A stretch of 64,000 nt of DNA, from assembly GCA_018398575.1 (NCBI GenBank), contig JAGTXZ010000019.1:2542001-2606000 (forward strand), in the 5' to 3' direction. Of the stretch, positions 1-10,292 are shown piece by piece. Each line of letters starts with the position of its first letter. The stretch's first letter is position 1. Source of the DNA: Ampelomyces quisqualis. Taxonomy: Eukaryota; Ascomycota; Dothideomycetes; Pleosporales; Phaeosphaeriaceae. A model generated the notes under the pieces. It had not been told where the DNA came from, did not search any database, and was given only the letters and a program-made list of their open reading frames with translations. Position numbers and translations under genes: made by a program.

Positions 1-1580
1 AGGTAGTAAAACGCCTCGAGGTGGCCGTGCCTAGCGGCGAGCTCAAAGTACTTGATGGCAGTGGAGACATCGCCTTGGTCCAAGAACAACGCACCGAGTC
101 GAACTTGAGCGGCTGCAAGATCCTGATCGGCAGCGGCGCCAAAGAGTTCGGCTGCCCTGACGGCATTGCGAGGTACGCCGAGACCATTCAGGTACATGAG
201 GCCCATGGAGTACTGAGACAAAGCATCTCCATGATCGATGCCGCGTTTGAACCACGTCCTGGCAATGTCGAAACTTTCTGGCATGCCCTCACCACGGAGA
301 AACATGCGCCCGAGGTAGCCTGCTGCTTTGGCGGCAAGCCTCTCGGTGCTAGTGGGAACGTTGGGCTTCGTCTTGCCGTCCTTGGTCCAGTACATGCGAG
401 CGAGCTCGAGGAAGCGCTTCTTGGCTGCAGGCAGATCCCGCTCGGACGTGCGTGAGCCGTCGTAGTTGAGCTTGGCCAGGTTGAAGCTCGCCCGCGCATC
501 GCCCTTTCTGGCCTGCAGATCCATGTATTCGACGACATCTTCCAGCGAGCTGTATGCGTCCGAGTGTACGCTGCCCAGGTTGGCGTTCTGGCCCGAGCTG
601 CTAGCACTTGCTCCTTCCCCGTACACGCCACCTGCCTCATCCGCAATCTTGTACGACTGGCGTGCCGTGGCGTGCCCGCCCGGGGGGCCCGACCGGATGT
701 AGGCGATTGCCTTCTTGGCCACCTGTCTGTAGAAGTGCACCGCCTCTGCGCAGTTTCGCGGCGTCGAGATGCCCGCCGAGTGGCGGTATGCAATCGTCAT
801 TTCCGAGCGCACGAGGCCGGCCTCGGCGGCCAGGGTGTGGTACAGCATCGCGCGCGCCTGGTCCTGCTTGACCGCGCCGCCAATGCCCGTCGCATACATG
901 AAGCCCACCATGTGCTGTGCCGACGCGTTTCCGTGCAGCGTGGCGAGCTCGCGGTAGCGGCGGAAGGCTTCCGAGTAGTTGCGCGGGTGCGTGAAGTTGC
1001 CGTAGAAGTTCATCTCGGCGAGCGTGAAGAGGGCGTCCGGGTTCCTGTGCCCCGCGGCCTCCTCCAGCAGCCTGACGGCCTGGGCAAGCGGCGGGGCAAG
1101 CGGCGGCGGCGGCGGCGGCGAGCTGCGCGTGAGCAGGTCCTGCTGCGGCGGTGCGTTCATGAAGAGCAGGACGAACATCTCCTTGGCGTAGTGTGCGCTC
1201 GAGCCCAGGATGCCCGACTTGGTGTCCACGTGCCACCATGGCGCCGTCGCTGTCGCTGGCTGGACTTTGTGCAGCAGTGCCACGGCCTCGTCGAAGGCCA
1301 TCTCGCCCCGGCCAGCATCCGCGCCGCCTTCCGTGTTCCCCCATCGTGCGTTCCACGGTTGGTCTGCACCTTCCCCGGCCCCCCCGCCTGTTCTCGGTGG
1401 TGTCGGCGTCGGGCGCGCCCGGCTGCTGTCGGGGCCCTCTGCTGCCGAAATGCACGCAGAAAGCAAGACAAGACCTAGCCATCTATCCGTCAGTCAGGAC
1501 GTCCCCCGCGTCTCGCGGTAGGCAAACATACCGAGCAAGAGCGGCACCAGCCGCTGGAACCGTGGCCTCATCGTGGACAT
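1..1580 (-). CDS. hrd3: HRD3/SEL1L-type ERAD component, 3' part beyond window
   Basis: Exon 1 is 1580..1532 and exon 2 runs from 1474 off the left edge; the 57-nt intron 1475..1531 has a GTATGT donor and CTGAC branch. About 507 codons are visible. Two in-frame ATGs (1580 and 1571) lie ahead of a hydrophobic signal peptide that is only completed by splicing (RLVPLLLG joined to LVLLSACISAA). Downstream are Sel1-type TPR-like repeats, for example AYRHSAGIS, FNLAKLNYDGS, AAGYLGRMFLRGEGMPES and YSMGLMYLNGLGVP. In the family, Hrd3/SEL1L is a luminal ER adaptor that delivers misfolded proteins to the Hrd1 ubiquitin ligase. The C-terminal repeats and membrane anchor lie outside the window. It is divergent to the MFS gene. 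Confidence 0.88.
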
Positions 1581-2094
1581 GGAGGAGTGCGAAGTAAGGA
1601 GCGTGCAAGGAAACCGGTCATGGCGTCATTTCAAGGGCAGCAAGTACGGCCGTTGGGGGGTCAGTTGGTTGCTTAAGGCCAGCTTTCCATTGAGCATCGG
1701 GTGCAGTTGCGCCGCTCACGTGTGGCCAATCAGAGTTGACGTCACCGGCAGAGCAGCCCCACCACCCTGGTGCCCCAACATGCATACCACATAGTCTACG
1801 GAGTATGGCACACTGACTTGCGGCTTGACGGGCAAACCTCAACCGCTGTGCACGCGCTTCACCCTGCATGCAAAACTCAGCGTGCGTGTTGGAACACCTA
1901 CTGTACCTGAACATCGTCGAGAACACGGACGAAAGCCATCGGTCGTCGCTCTTGCCCACTTGCCGCATTTGTCATCTGTCATCTGTGAACCGCGGCATCC
2001 GTATGACGTCCAACTTCACCAGCATGTGTCCTCCCGCGACACTGCACCCCAAAATCTCCCCTCGCTTCTCTGGTTGACGCGACAACCTTCAGCC
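1581..2094. other. Divergent promoter between hrd3 and the MFS gene
   Basis: This is a 514-bp intergenic stretch shared by two divergent genes. It holds a compact cluster of palindromic and CCAAT motifs at 1717-1744 (listed separately). I see no supported gene in it. Confidence 0.6.
1717..1744. promoter_or_regulatory. CACGTG / CCAAT / TGACGTCA motif cluster
   Basis: An E-box-like CACGTG (1717-1722), a CCAAT box (1726-1730) and a full TGACGTCA bZIP palindrome (1737-1744) lie within 28 bp, about 140-165 bp upstream of the hrd3 start. CCAAT boxes bind the HAP complex and TGACGTCA binds CREB/ATF-type bZIP factors. ER-stress control of hrd3 through this cluster is inference only. Confidence 0.4.
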
Positions 2095-3867
2095 ATGCGC
2101 ATCGTGAACGCCAGGGAAGAGCGAGCGCCGCTCATCCATCGCTCCACGTCCGTAAGGGCCATATATACCAAGGATGACGAGTCGGAAACAAACATAGCCA
2201 CGTCCCGCGGAGCTTTCATAATATCGTCCATTGGGCTGCTCATATTCCTACAAGGCACGTTGACAATCTTTGCATCGCACAAGGATAACGTGAATCAATA
2301 AGACATGATGCTTCCTGACCACGCTCTCGGCTTCCCCGGCACTCGCTGACAGCATTCAGCGACCAACATATCAATTCTCACAACAACCCAATCATCGATA
2401 GCCGCGGATCTCGATGCATTCGAGAAAGCAACATGGCTGACCTCATCCTACCTCATCGCCATGTCTTCCCTCGCACCCCTGATGGGCCGGCTCTCGCAGG
2501 TGTTCAGTCCTCGGCTCTGCATGTTTTCCTCCACCATGTTGATTTGTGTCGGAACTGCCATCACGGGACTCGCCAATTCTTTCAACGTCTTTATTGTAGG
2601 CCGCGCATGTACTGGGGCTGGAGGCGGCGGCATCCTGATCGTTGCTAGTATCATCGTGATACAGATGACCTCGCCCAAGCGGCGCGGACTGTACATTGCC
2701 CTTGTCAACTCTGGTATGACGGTTGGTGTTTCGCTTGGTGCGGTCATAGCAGGCGCTCTGGAACCCAAGATTGGATGGAAGCCACTCTTCGGCGTCCAGG
2801 CCCCGATCAGCTTTCTGGCTGGCATCTGTCTCTTATTGTCTATTCCAGCAAACCACACTTCCAAGGAGAACGAATACACACATCTATCGCTGGGACAAAA
2901 ACTCTCTCGCATCGACTATTCCGGAGCCCTGCTTTTGACCACCACGATTATCCTGTTCCTCCTCGGCTTGTCTGGCCCAAGAATCCTCTTCACGCCACTC
3001 ATCCTGTCAGCGATTGCTCTGCCTGTTTTCATCATGAATGAAGCCTACATCGCTACAGATCCCATCATTCCTGTTTCTGTGCTGAGATCTCGCGGCGTTC
3101 TCTTTTCTTGCTTCGCCACGTTAGGATTCATGATGGCGCGGTGGTGCATCCTCTTCTACACGCCAATGTATGCCATCGCCGTCCGAGGCTGGGCACCCGC
3201 TGTTGCTGGCTCTATTTTGATCCCGACAAATGCTGGTTTCGCGACGGGTGGGCTTTTGGCTGGCGTATTCCACATCAAGCGAACGGGCAGCTTTTACCTC
3301 TCCAGCGTCGTGTCTATGAGCCTGTTTCCTGTCACCATGGCTGTTCTCGCTTTCTTATCGACACGTACGAGTCCCTGGGCCGGCTACGTCGTCATAGTCT
3401 TCCTCAACGGGCTCATTACCGGCGCGGCACTCAACTACGCGTTGGTCCACCTCTTGCATCTGACGCACGTCGAAGTGCACCCCATTGTCATCTCGCTCCT
3501 TGCAACGTTCCGTGGCTTTGCCGGTAGTTTTGGTTCTGCAATTGGCGGCGGGCTATTCGGACGTGTTTTGCACAGGTCGTTGAAGGATCGCTTTGCGGAT
3601 GCAGGCCTAACGCACTGCGGCGAGCTCATCCGCAAGCTGTTGGGCAGCCCCGCGATGGTTAGCAGGCTGGACGGCAAGGAAAAGGTTGCTGCTGTTGGAG
3701 CGTACGAAGGTGCATTCAAAACTCTATTTCTGAGTGCGGTTGCGCTGTCTATTGTGGTGGTTCTTGTGCAAGCCGGAACGGGGTGGAAAGAGCCGGAGAA
3801 GGAAGAGGAGCAGAGGCTGGACGAAGAGGACATCGAAGGGGAGGAAGGCGTGGTCGCAAGGTCTTGA
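2095..3867 (+). CDS. MFS transporter, DHA2-like drug/basic amino acid exporter family
   Basis: Exons are 2095..2254 and 2360..3867, giving 555 residues. The intron 2255..2359 begins GCACGT and ends CATTCAG after a CGCTGAC branch, so it appears to be a GC-AG intron. Splicing joins FLQ to ATNIS and restores the first loop and the family-typical DLDAFEKATWLTSSYL region. Motif A-like GRLSQVFSPR follows TM2, GRACTGAGGGG marks TM4 and the SLGAVIAGAL segment resembles the antiporter motif C region. About 12-14 hydrophobic segments are present, with an acidic C-terminal tail. The substrate cannot be read from the sequence; the DHA2-like assignment (14-TM drug or vacuolar basic amino acid exporters) is by general resemblance. 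Confidence 0.85.
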
Positions 3868-4612
3868 GACACACGATATTGGGAGGCTCGACTAGTATGT
3901 ACAACTCTTGTACAGAGTAGGCTAACAGCTTGAGCTTGCATCATGAGCTTGCATCATGAGCTTGCATCACAACAGCCACATTTCCTCACTCAACAAGATG
4001 TAAATGTAGTCGGATTTCCCAGGTCGACTTTTACTCAATATACGCGAGCTGTCGCGTCACACGGACATGATGCACTTCGGCAGCATGCCGTGTCGACGGA
4101 CATCGACATTTCCACCCGCTCTTCTGCCCTTCCGTATCCTTCTTCTCTCCTACATAGCCCGGCTGTTCCCCGGCACACGCGTCCGTTTGCTTGTTGCGTG
4201 TTTGGTTCTAGCGCACGGTGTCGCTCTTTCCACCTTTTCTTCTCCCACCTTCCATCTCCGCCAGCCGTTTCCCACCTCACCCCAACCTCAACCACAACTG
4301 CAGCAGCGAGAATTGTGTGCAACCAGAGTGACTTGGTGCGTAGTTGAGATTGCAGCAGCAATACGAGTGTACAGCGCAGTAAGTGTAGCCCACGTCTGCT
4401 GCATCAGGATGCTCTTTCTGTTTCGAGCGAGTTGCGTGCGAACTCTGCTCGAAAACGCGACGGCGACGACATCGCACTCTTCAGGGCGGATTCAGCATAC
4501 TCCTCTCATCGGCCCTTTGGCCTTCTGTTGCGGTTCACTTCACCGCCACTCGCTTGAAGCATGCTGACTGATCCACAAGTTTCTTCCCCAACACCCACCA
4601 CCAACCAACAAC
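3868..4612. other. Intergenic, 5' region of the zinc-knuckle gene
   Basis: This 745-bp stretch contains the MFS 3' region, a 13-bp triplicate (3932-3970) and a pyrimidine-rich tract around 4190-4300, typical of a long 5' UTR of a highly expressed fungal gene. No gene is supported here. Confidence 0.5.
3932..3970. repeat. Three tandem copies of a 13-bp unit
   Basis: The unit GAGCTTGCATCAT occurs at 3932-3944, 3945-3957 and 3958-3970; the last copy ends in C instead of T. It lies just after the MFS stop codon. Confidence 0.9.
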
Positions 4613-5858
4613 ATGGCTCGTGGTGCAGTTGCTACGCAGCTCTCGGGCATGGCTTCCAATCCGTACCCGCGCCCCAAGGAGCATGTCGCCGTGAACACGC
4701 TGTGCGAGACTTGCGACCGTGTCCTGCCCACCAAGGACTGGGGCGCTCACAAGAACTCGAAGAAGCATCGCGAGGCTGAGCGCAAAGAGAAGGAAGCTGC
4801 CGAGGGCACCTCTAACATCAATGGCTTCGGTGGCGACTCCGCTGGCTTCACCGCTGACACTGGCGGCTTCACTGCTGACACTGGCGGCTTCGACGCGGGC
4901 GGTGATTCCATCAACAACACCAACCCCGGCACTGATGCCTGGGGCGCTGCAGCCTCTGGTACTGACGCGGGCTGGAACTCCACCAACTTCAACACCAACA
5001 CTGCATCGTCAGGCTACGGCAACACCACTAGCGGCGGTGCCGGAGGTGATCGGGCTTGCTATGGCTGTGGTCAGACCGGGCACCAGAAGCGCGAATGTCC
5101 TCAGGGTGGTGGCGGCGGTGATCGTGCGTGCTACGGCTGCGGTCAGCCCGGTCACCAGAAGCGCGATTGTCCCAATGGCGGAGGCGGCGGCGGAGGCCAA
5201 GCCTGCTTCAACTGCGGCGAAGAAGGGTATGTATACTGAACGACTTGAAAAATACTGTCACTGATCGTAACACAGACACCGCAAGACCGAGTGCACCCAG
5301 CCGCGCAAGCCTATGGGTGGAGGTGGTGGAGGCTCTGACCGTCTCTGCTTCAACTGCAACCTTCCAGGGTGAGTGGTGCAAACTCTTTTTGTCCAACACT
5401 GCTTTCGATTGTAGCTGACTGTTCCCAGTCACACTAGGTCCGAGTGTACTGCTCCCGCCAACTCCTCGGGTGGAGGTGGCGGACGTGAGTGCCACAACTG
5501 CAAGAAGGAGGGTCACATGTCCCGCGACTGCCCTGAGCCCCGTGTCTTTCGCTGCCGCAACTGCGATGAAGAGGGCCATTCGGGTCGTGACTGCCCCAAG
5601 CCCAAGGACTGGTCTCGTGTCAAGTGCAACAACTGTGAGAAGTATGGCCACACCGTTGCACGCTGCCGTGAGGAGCCTGCTCAGAAGGATGACGGCGGCT
5701 GGGGCGATGCTGGTGGCACTTCAGGTGCTGCCTCTGGAGGCTGGGCTGCAAGCGGAGGTAACGAGAGCGGTGGTGGCGGTGGCGATTGGGCTGACGAGGC
5801 TACTGCTGCCGCCGACGGCAACAACCAGGGCGACAGTGGCGGCTCTTTCAACTGGTAG
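4613..5858 (+). CDS. CCHC zinc-knuckle nucleic-acid-binding protein (Gis2/Byr3/CNBP-like) with N-terminal CCHH finger
   Basis: Three exons (4613..5226, 5276..5368, 5429..5858) give 378 residues; introns are 49 and 60 nt with GTATGT and GTGAGT donors. After splicing, seven CX2CX4HX4C knuckles are visible, e.g. CYGCGQTGHQKREC, CFNCGEEGHRKTEC and CHNCKKEGHMSRDC. Both introns fall inside a knuckle. The N-terminus carries a U1-like CX2C...HX5H finger (CETCDRVLP to HKNSKKH), followed by a Gly/Asn/Thr-rich spacer with a short GFTADTG repeat. The Gly-rich C-terminus has repeated GGW. Gis2/CNBP proteins bind single-stranded nucleic acid and regulate translation; the N-terminal finger is an addition to that short family. 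Confidence 0.9.
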
Positions 5859-6320
5859 GTTTCTCTGTGAGAACCCCATGAGGCTGAAGAGCAGCTCTCA
5901 CCAATAACCGGGTATCAACAAAAAGCTGCGGAAAGGAAGACGTGAGTATGGACAGGACTCGAGAATCGAACTGATCTCCCCCACGGGATACGGGTTCAAG
6001 CTGGAGGACATCACAATTCTCCATCGCTACGTCGCATGACTTCGAACGCGGACACGACCATGTACACCTAGGTGCTTTGGACATAGGAAAACAATACAAA
6101 CAAGCAATCTTGACTTCGGATCGATCCTTGTGCGTATGCCTAACCATGATGCATGTGTAGAGGACTGGAGATGATTGAAGAAAATAGATCACGTTGACTG
6201 GCTCAGACTGTGTCTGTCATCAAGCTAAATCTGCTTTTGTTAATCCACCATCTCATCATTTCCCCAACCAACCCATATCCTCAGTCTAAAATCGCCAATA
6301 ACGACTCAGTCCCAACTTGT
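5859..6320. other. Convergent intergenic region
   Basis: This is a 460-bp stretch between the converging zinc-knuckle and GH18-like genes, presumably holding both 3' UTRs. A B-box-like GTTCGATTC on the minus strand near 5958-5966 does not fold into a tRNA. No gene is seen. Confidence 0.5.
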
Positions 6321-9315
6321 TCAGAACGCGAAAGGATTATACTCAATCCAACCCTTCCTCTTCACATCAGCAACAACAGTCAACCCCGCACTCCTCACCT
6401 TCAACGCACCCCCAATATACCCCTGATACACGACGCCCTTGCCATCTGCGCCCAAATCCGCCGGACCACCCACCACGCCCCCACTCTCAAACCAAGCCTC
6501 GTCATGCAAACTCTTCAACCGCGCGACCAACTCCCCAAACCTGCGATCCTGATACGTCCCCTTCCACTCAGCCGGAACCTGCACATCAAACCCATCCACA
6601 ACCACCTCCTCCCCGAGCGGCCGCTGCAGCACACCCGCAATAGGGCCGCCAGAAGGAACATCCGGGCCCAAGGGCCGCAGGTCAGCGCGCTCGGTATCTC
6701 CCTCGCCGAAGAGCGAGAAGAGCGTCAACGCGAATGCGGACGGCGGGTGGGATTCGTCGAAGAGGTTGGGGAAAGAGGCTGAAGCCGCGGGGCGGGGGAT
6801 AGAAGTTGTAGTGTTGATAGGGAATATTTCGGCGACGAGGACGGGGTCGCCGGTTGGGGACGATGCGTTTAGGAGGACGGGGGCGGGGAGGACGGGCACC
6901 CAGAGCGGTTTGGAGGGGGGGGAGTTGGCTTGTCTTTTTGTGTTTGTTGGTGCGGTGTTTCTTGCTGCTTGGGTGAATGCGCGGCCGAATGGCTCTTTGG
7001 GGGCGCTGGGGTCGCCGAAGTCGGTCTTGCCGCTTACTCTGCTTACGCTGTCGGCTTTGATGCTTAGGAGTACGCGTTTGTCTAGGGCCTGGCAGGCTTG
7101 CACTTCGGCGCCGAGGGCGGAGCAGTTGAGTAGGCCGGGGGCTTGGATGGCTTGACGGGCGTTGGGGGTGGTGCAGCCGGGGAAGGCGAACAGGGAGGGG
7201 TAGGCGGAGGGGCCGTAGAAGCGGGATAGGAGAGGGAGGGTGATTGTGTGGATGTTGGGGTCGAGGCAGATTGAGCGGAGAGAGGCGAGGCCTAGAGGTT
7301 GGTGGTTAGTGAGGGGGACGAGATGTAGAGGCGTGAAGATGGAAATTGCAATCAGAAGGGAAATGGCGGATTAAGAAACATCAGCCTCAGGGAGGAAGAG
7401 AGAAAGGCCCAAAGTAAAACCATGATGCTCAATTATCGTAGCATTAAAGTAACTACATTAGGCCTTTCTCTCCTCACTCTCTCTCTTCCCCTCTCCATCA
7501 TCATCCTTTCCTCTCTTTCCCCACACATGACGAATTTTCTTGCTCTCCATGTCCCTTCGCAACTTCATTCGTTCATTACATTCATGTCACGAAATACGCT
7601 TCAAGTGCTCATACCATGCAAAGCAGCAAATCTGACTGAGAAATTCAACCAGAATAATCCCCCGTCAAAGAAACCGAAACACTCAACTGACCTGGCTCAA
7701 CAACCGGCGTTTCCACAGCCGGGACCTCAGGACCGACAATCACAACCGGCGCATCAGTCGGCACCGCAACGATCGTGGTATTGGCAAATGGCGCAGACAC
7801 ATCTGCCGAAAGCGATGCAACAGGGAGTCCCGTCCCGACGCTCACAGCGGGCACGGGAGAAGTTTGAATAGGAAGAGCAGCAGTTTCAACAGCCGTCGCG
7901 TTCGCAAAAGGAGCAGCGACGGGGATCGTAACGCTGACGTTGAACACCGCGCCAGGGACGCCAGTGACCGTGATAGGCACCGCAGTCACAGACACAGACG
8001 GGTCTTCAGGCGCTACTGGGGCGGTAGCGTTCGCCGCGGGGATAGTAACGTTAACGATGACCGGGTCGGGAATACCCGTCACGGAAATGGGCACGGGAAC
8101 CACGAGCGTCAGCGCGTCGGGTACAGAGCTCGTCGTGTTGGGATACAATGGGCTAGCGATGGGGAGTGCGGTGCCTTCGGGTGTCGAGCCGGTGCCGGTG
8201 AGGAGGAGAATGCCTGTGCTCAGGGAAACGGCGGGGAGCACGGCGCTTCCGGTACCCAGGGGAATAGAGATACCGGTGCTGAGAGGGAGACCGGTGCCGA
8301 TGGGGAGACCGGTTCCAGCGGGGACGGGGAGGACGGTAGGTTCGCCGTAGGTTGAGTTGGGCCAGAGTGCACTTGGCACGATGACAATGGGGAGTCCGGT
8401 TCCTACGGAGACGGACGCTGGGTCGGTGCCAATCGGTACTACGACGGGGGCGGTGCCGATAGGTACGGGGGTGACGGTCTCGGTGACGATGACGAGTGTG
8501 GTCGAGTCGATGGTGGCAGTGGCGTTGAGAGGGAGGCTGGTGTTGACGGGCAAGTCGGACCCGTAGGGGAGGGAGATGCCAGTTCCTTCTGGCAGGGTCG
8601 AGTTCGCGGGCGTCGGGACATCAGTGACGAGGGGAATCGAGACGCTGAACTCGCCTGTGATTGAGACAGCGGTGGGGAGAACGCCCTGACCTGAAGTGGC
8701 ATTCAAAGTGGGGAATGGCGCCGTGATGTCGATGACAGAGGGAGTGGCTACTGGGGTCTCTTCGGGAGCGGTGGAGAAGATGGCTGGCAGACTCGTGGCG
8801 TTGATGGAGGTTGTCAAGTCTCCAATGGGAAGAATAGACATGATCAGCTCGCTCAATGGCGTGGAAGTTGTCGAGACGATCTCGGAAACAACCTCGGACG
8901 GTCCAGGAGGCGAAACGAGTGTGACGGATGAAGTGGCCTCGATAGCAGAGCTCAGCGCCTCAATGGCCGAAGTAACGGCCGCAGCCGCAGAGCTGACTGC
9001 CTCTGGTGTGGGTGTGACAGTAACGGTAACAACAGCCGGGGTATCGTTATCGTCATCGTCCTCCCTGGGTCCAAACAAACGCGTGAAGAAGTCCCTGAAG
9101 ACCTCCCAAGCAGTGCGATTGTTCAGCTCATCGCTAATGTCCTCGAAGAAGTTGCTAGGGTTCTCAGCCGCGGCACTGGCAGCAGCTTGAATAGCCTCTG
9201 CGGCAAGCTGCGCATTCTGCACCGGTGCAGGGGCACGTGCATCGAGGACTTCGTGGGGAAGTGCTGCAGCATTGGCGGCGGTGGTCGCAAGCAGAGCAGT
9301 AATTAGTACGCGCAT
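6321..9315 (-). CDS. Secreted Ser/Thr/Pro-rich protein with C-terminal degenerate GH18 (chitinase-like) domain
   Basis: The model is exon 9315..7692 and exon 7291..6321, 864 residues; the 400-nt intron 7292..7691 has a GTCAGT donor and CTAACCACCAACCTCTAG end. An upstream in-frame ATG lies at 9342, but 9315 places the signal peptide (MRVLITALLATTAANA) at the N-terminus. Residues ~100-520 are low-complexity, with TVTVTPTP, many NXT sites and recurring VGTGLP/IGTGLP units, like a glycosylated stalk. The C-terminal part resembles class III GH18: PVVIVG (strand 1), LASLRSICLDPNIHTITL, LGAEVQACQALDKRVLLSI and FALTLFSLFGEG. The catalytic strand reads DGFDVQVP instead of DGxDxDIE, so the proton donor is missing, and the barrel ends early. 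Cell-wall or chitin binding is inference. The two exons could be separate genes, though phase and domain continuity favour one. Confidence 0.65.
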
Positions 9316-9342
9316 CGCGGCCTTGGAGCAGGTGGGGGACAT

Positions 9343-10292
9343 GACGGCAACTTGCTCCTCGAGAAAAGAATGACAAAAGAAGCGAGTGACTGAAGTAAGT
9401 GTGTGGAGAGAGTAGGAGGTGCATCACGGCAAGTTGGTATATATGGCGTTGCAAGTAAGGGAGGGTGGCGAAAATCGCAACATGGCCAGGGAGGAATGAC
9501 TGCACCGAAAGGGCCTGGACGCAATCCGGCAAGGCGGGTAATAATTCTGCATCAAAGTGTTGAGTGTTGCAGAAGGGCGATTGAGAGATGGGAAGGGTGG
9601 CTGTGTGACCACATACGCGATGTTTGCATTCCGAGGGAGGGCGCCGAGAGCATTCCCATTCCACGTTGGAGACTCATGCGCGCCACATGCCTGATATTTG
9701 CCACTATCGCTTCATAGATAACGACCGCGTGTGAAAAGGCTGGTGCGGGATGTGAAGTAGACGCACGATGATTGCAGCCTCGAAATCTGGCAGGGAGTTC
9801 AAAGCAGATGTAGCTTGAGGTTGGATTAGCATTGCATACGAATCTGCGCCTAGTAGAAAGCTTACCTGCGCCGAATACAGACTTTCATCCCGCGCGACAA
9901 CGTTGAGACGTCTAGCCATTTTGAGAATGCCTTGCAGACGCCTAGGCCGGTCGCACATTAATCATACGTCTGCACAGGGATCTCGTTGCCTAGTTTGACT
10001 TTTCATTATCCATTGGGCGTTATGGGTATCTTGTGATACTGGAGTCTGATACCCTGCATCCGAAAAACTGTCAGATCCCATCGCTGCGACCATCAGCGCA
10101 TAATCTCTGAGTTGGTCACTCGACAGATTCAACAGGAGTCACTGCATACCCGAGAGTACTGTCCTTGTTCAACGCTTTGCACAGAATGCAGATCCTCGCG
10201 CCAAAATGTCCCCAACGTCTCATGAACCTTCATGCCCAACAATCGTCGAGCTTCCATCCATGCGCTGGTCGAATGTGCCAAGATCCAGCTGA
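9343..10292. other. Intergenic, promoter of the GH18-like gene and 3' side of the SRA gene
   Basis: This 950-bp stretch contains a TATA-like element at 9438-9444. The remainder shows short spurious open frames only. Confidence 0.45.
9438..9444 (-). promoter_or_regulatory. TATA-like element
   Basis: TATATAT sits about 125 bp upstream of the favoured ATG at 9315 (96 bp from the ATG at 9342), a plausible core-promoter position for the secreted GH18-like gene. Confidence 0.35.

Noticed and set aside
564..1478. Long plus-strand open frame opposite hrd3
   Set aside because: It is the antisense shadow of the Sel1-repeat gene; composition is Arg/Ala-rich and has no motif.
5940..6030. tRNA-like B-box (GTTCGATTC) on the minus strand
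   Set aside because: The T-arm stem does not pair, no matching acceptor stem is found within 120 nt, and no A-box sits at the right distance.
7618..7638. A 21-nt micro-exon within the 400-nt intron of the GH18-like gene
   Set aside because: Splice signals exist on both sides and the frame is kept, but the residues it would add do not match GH18, and a single intron already gives domain continuity.
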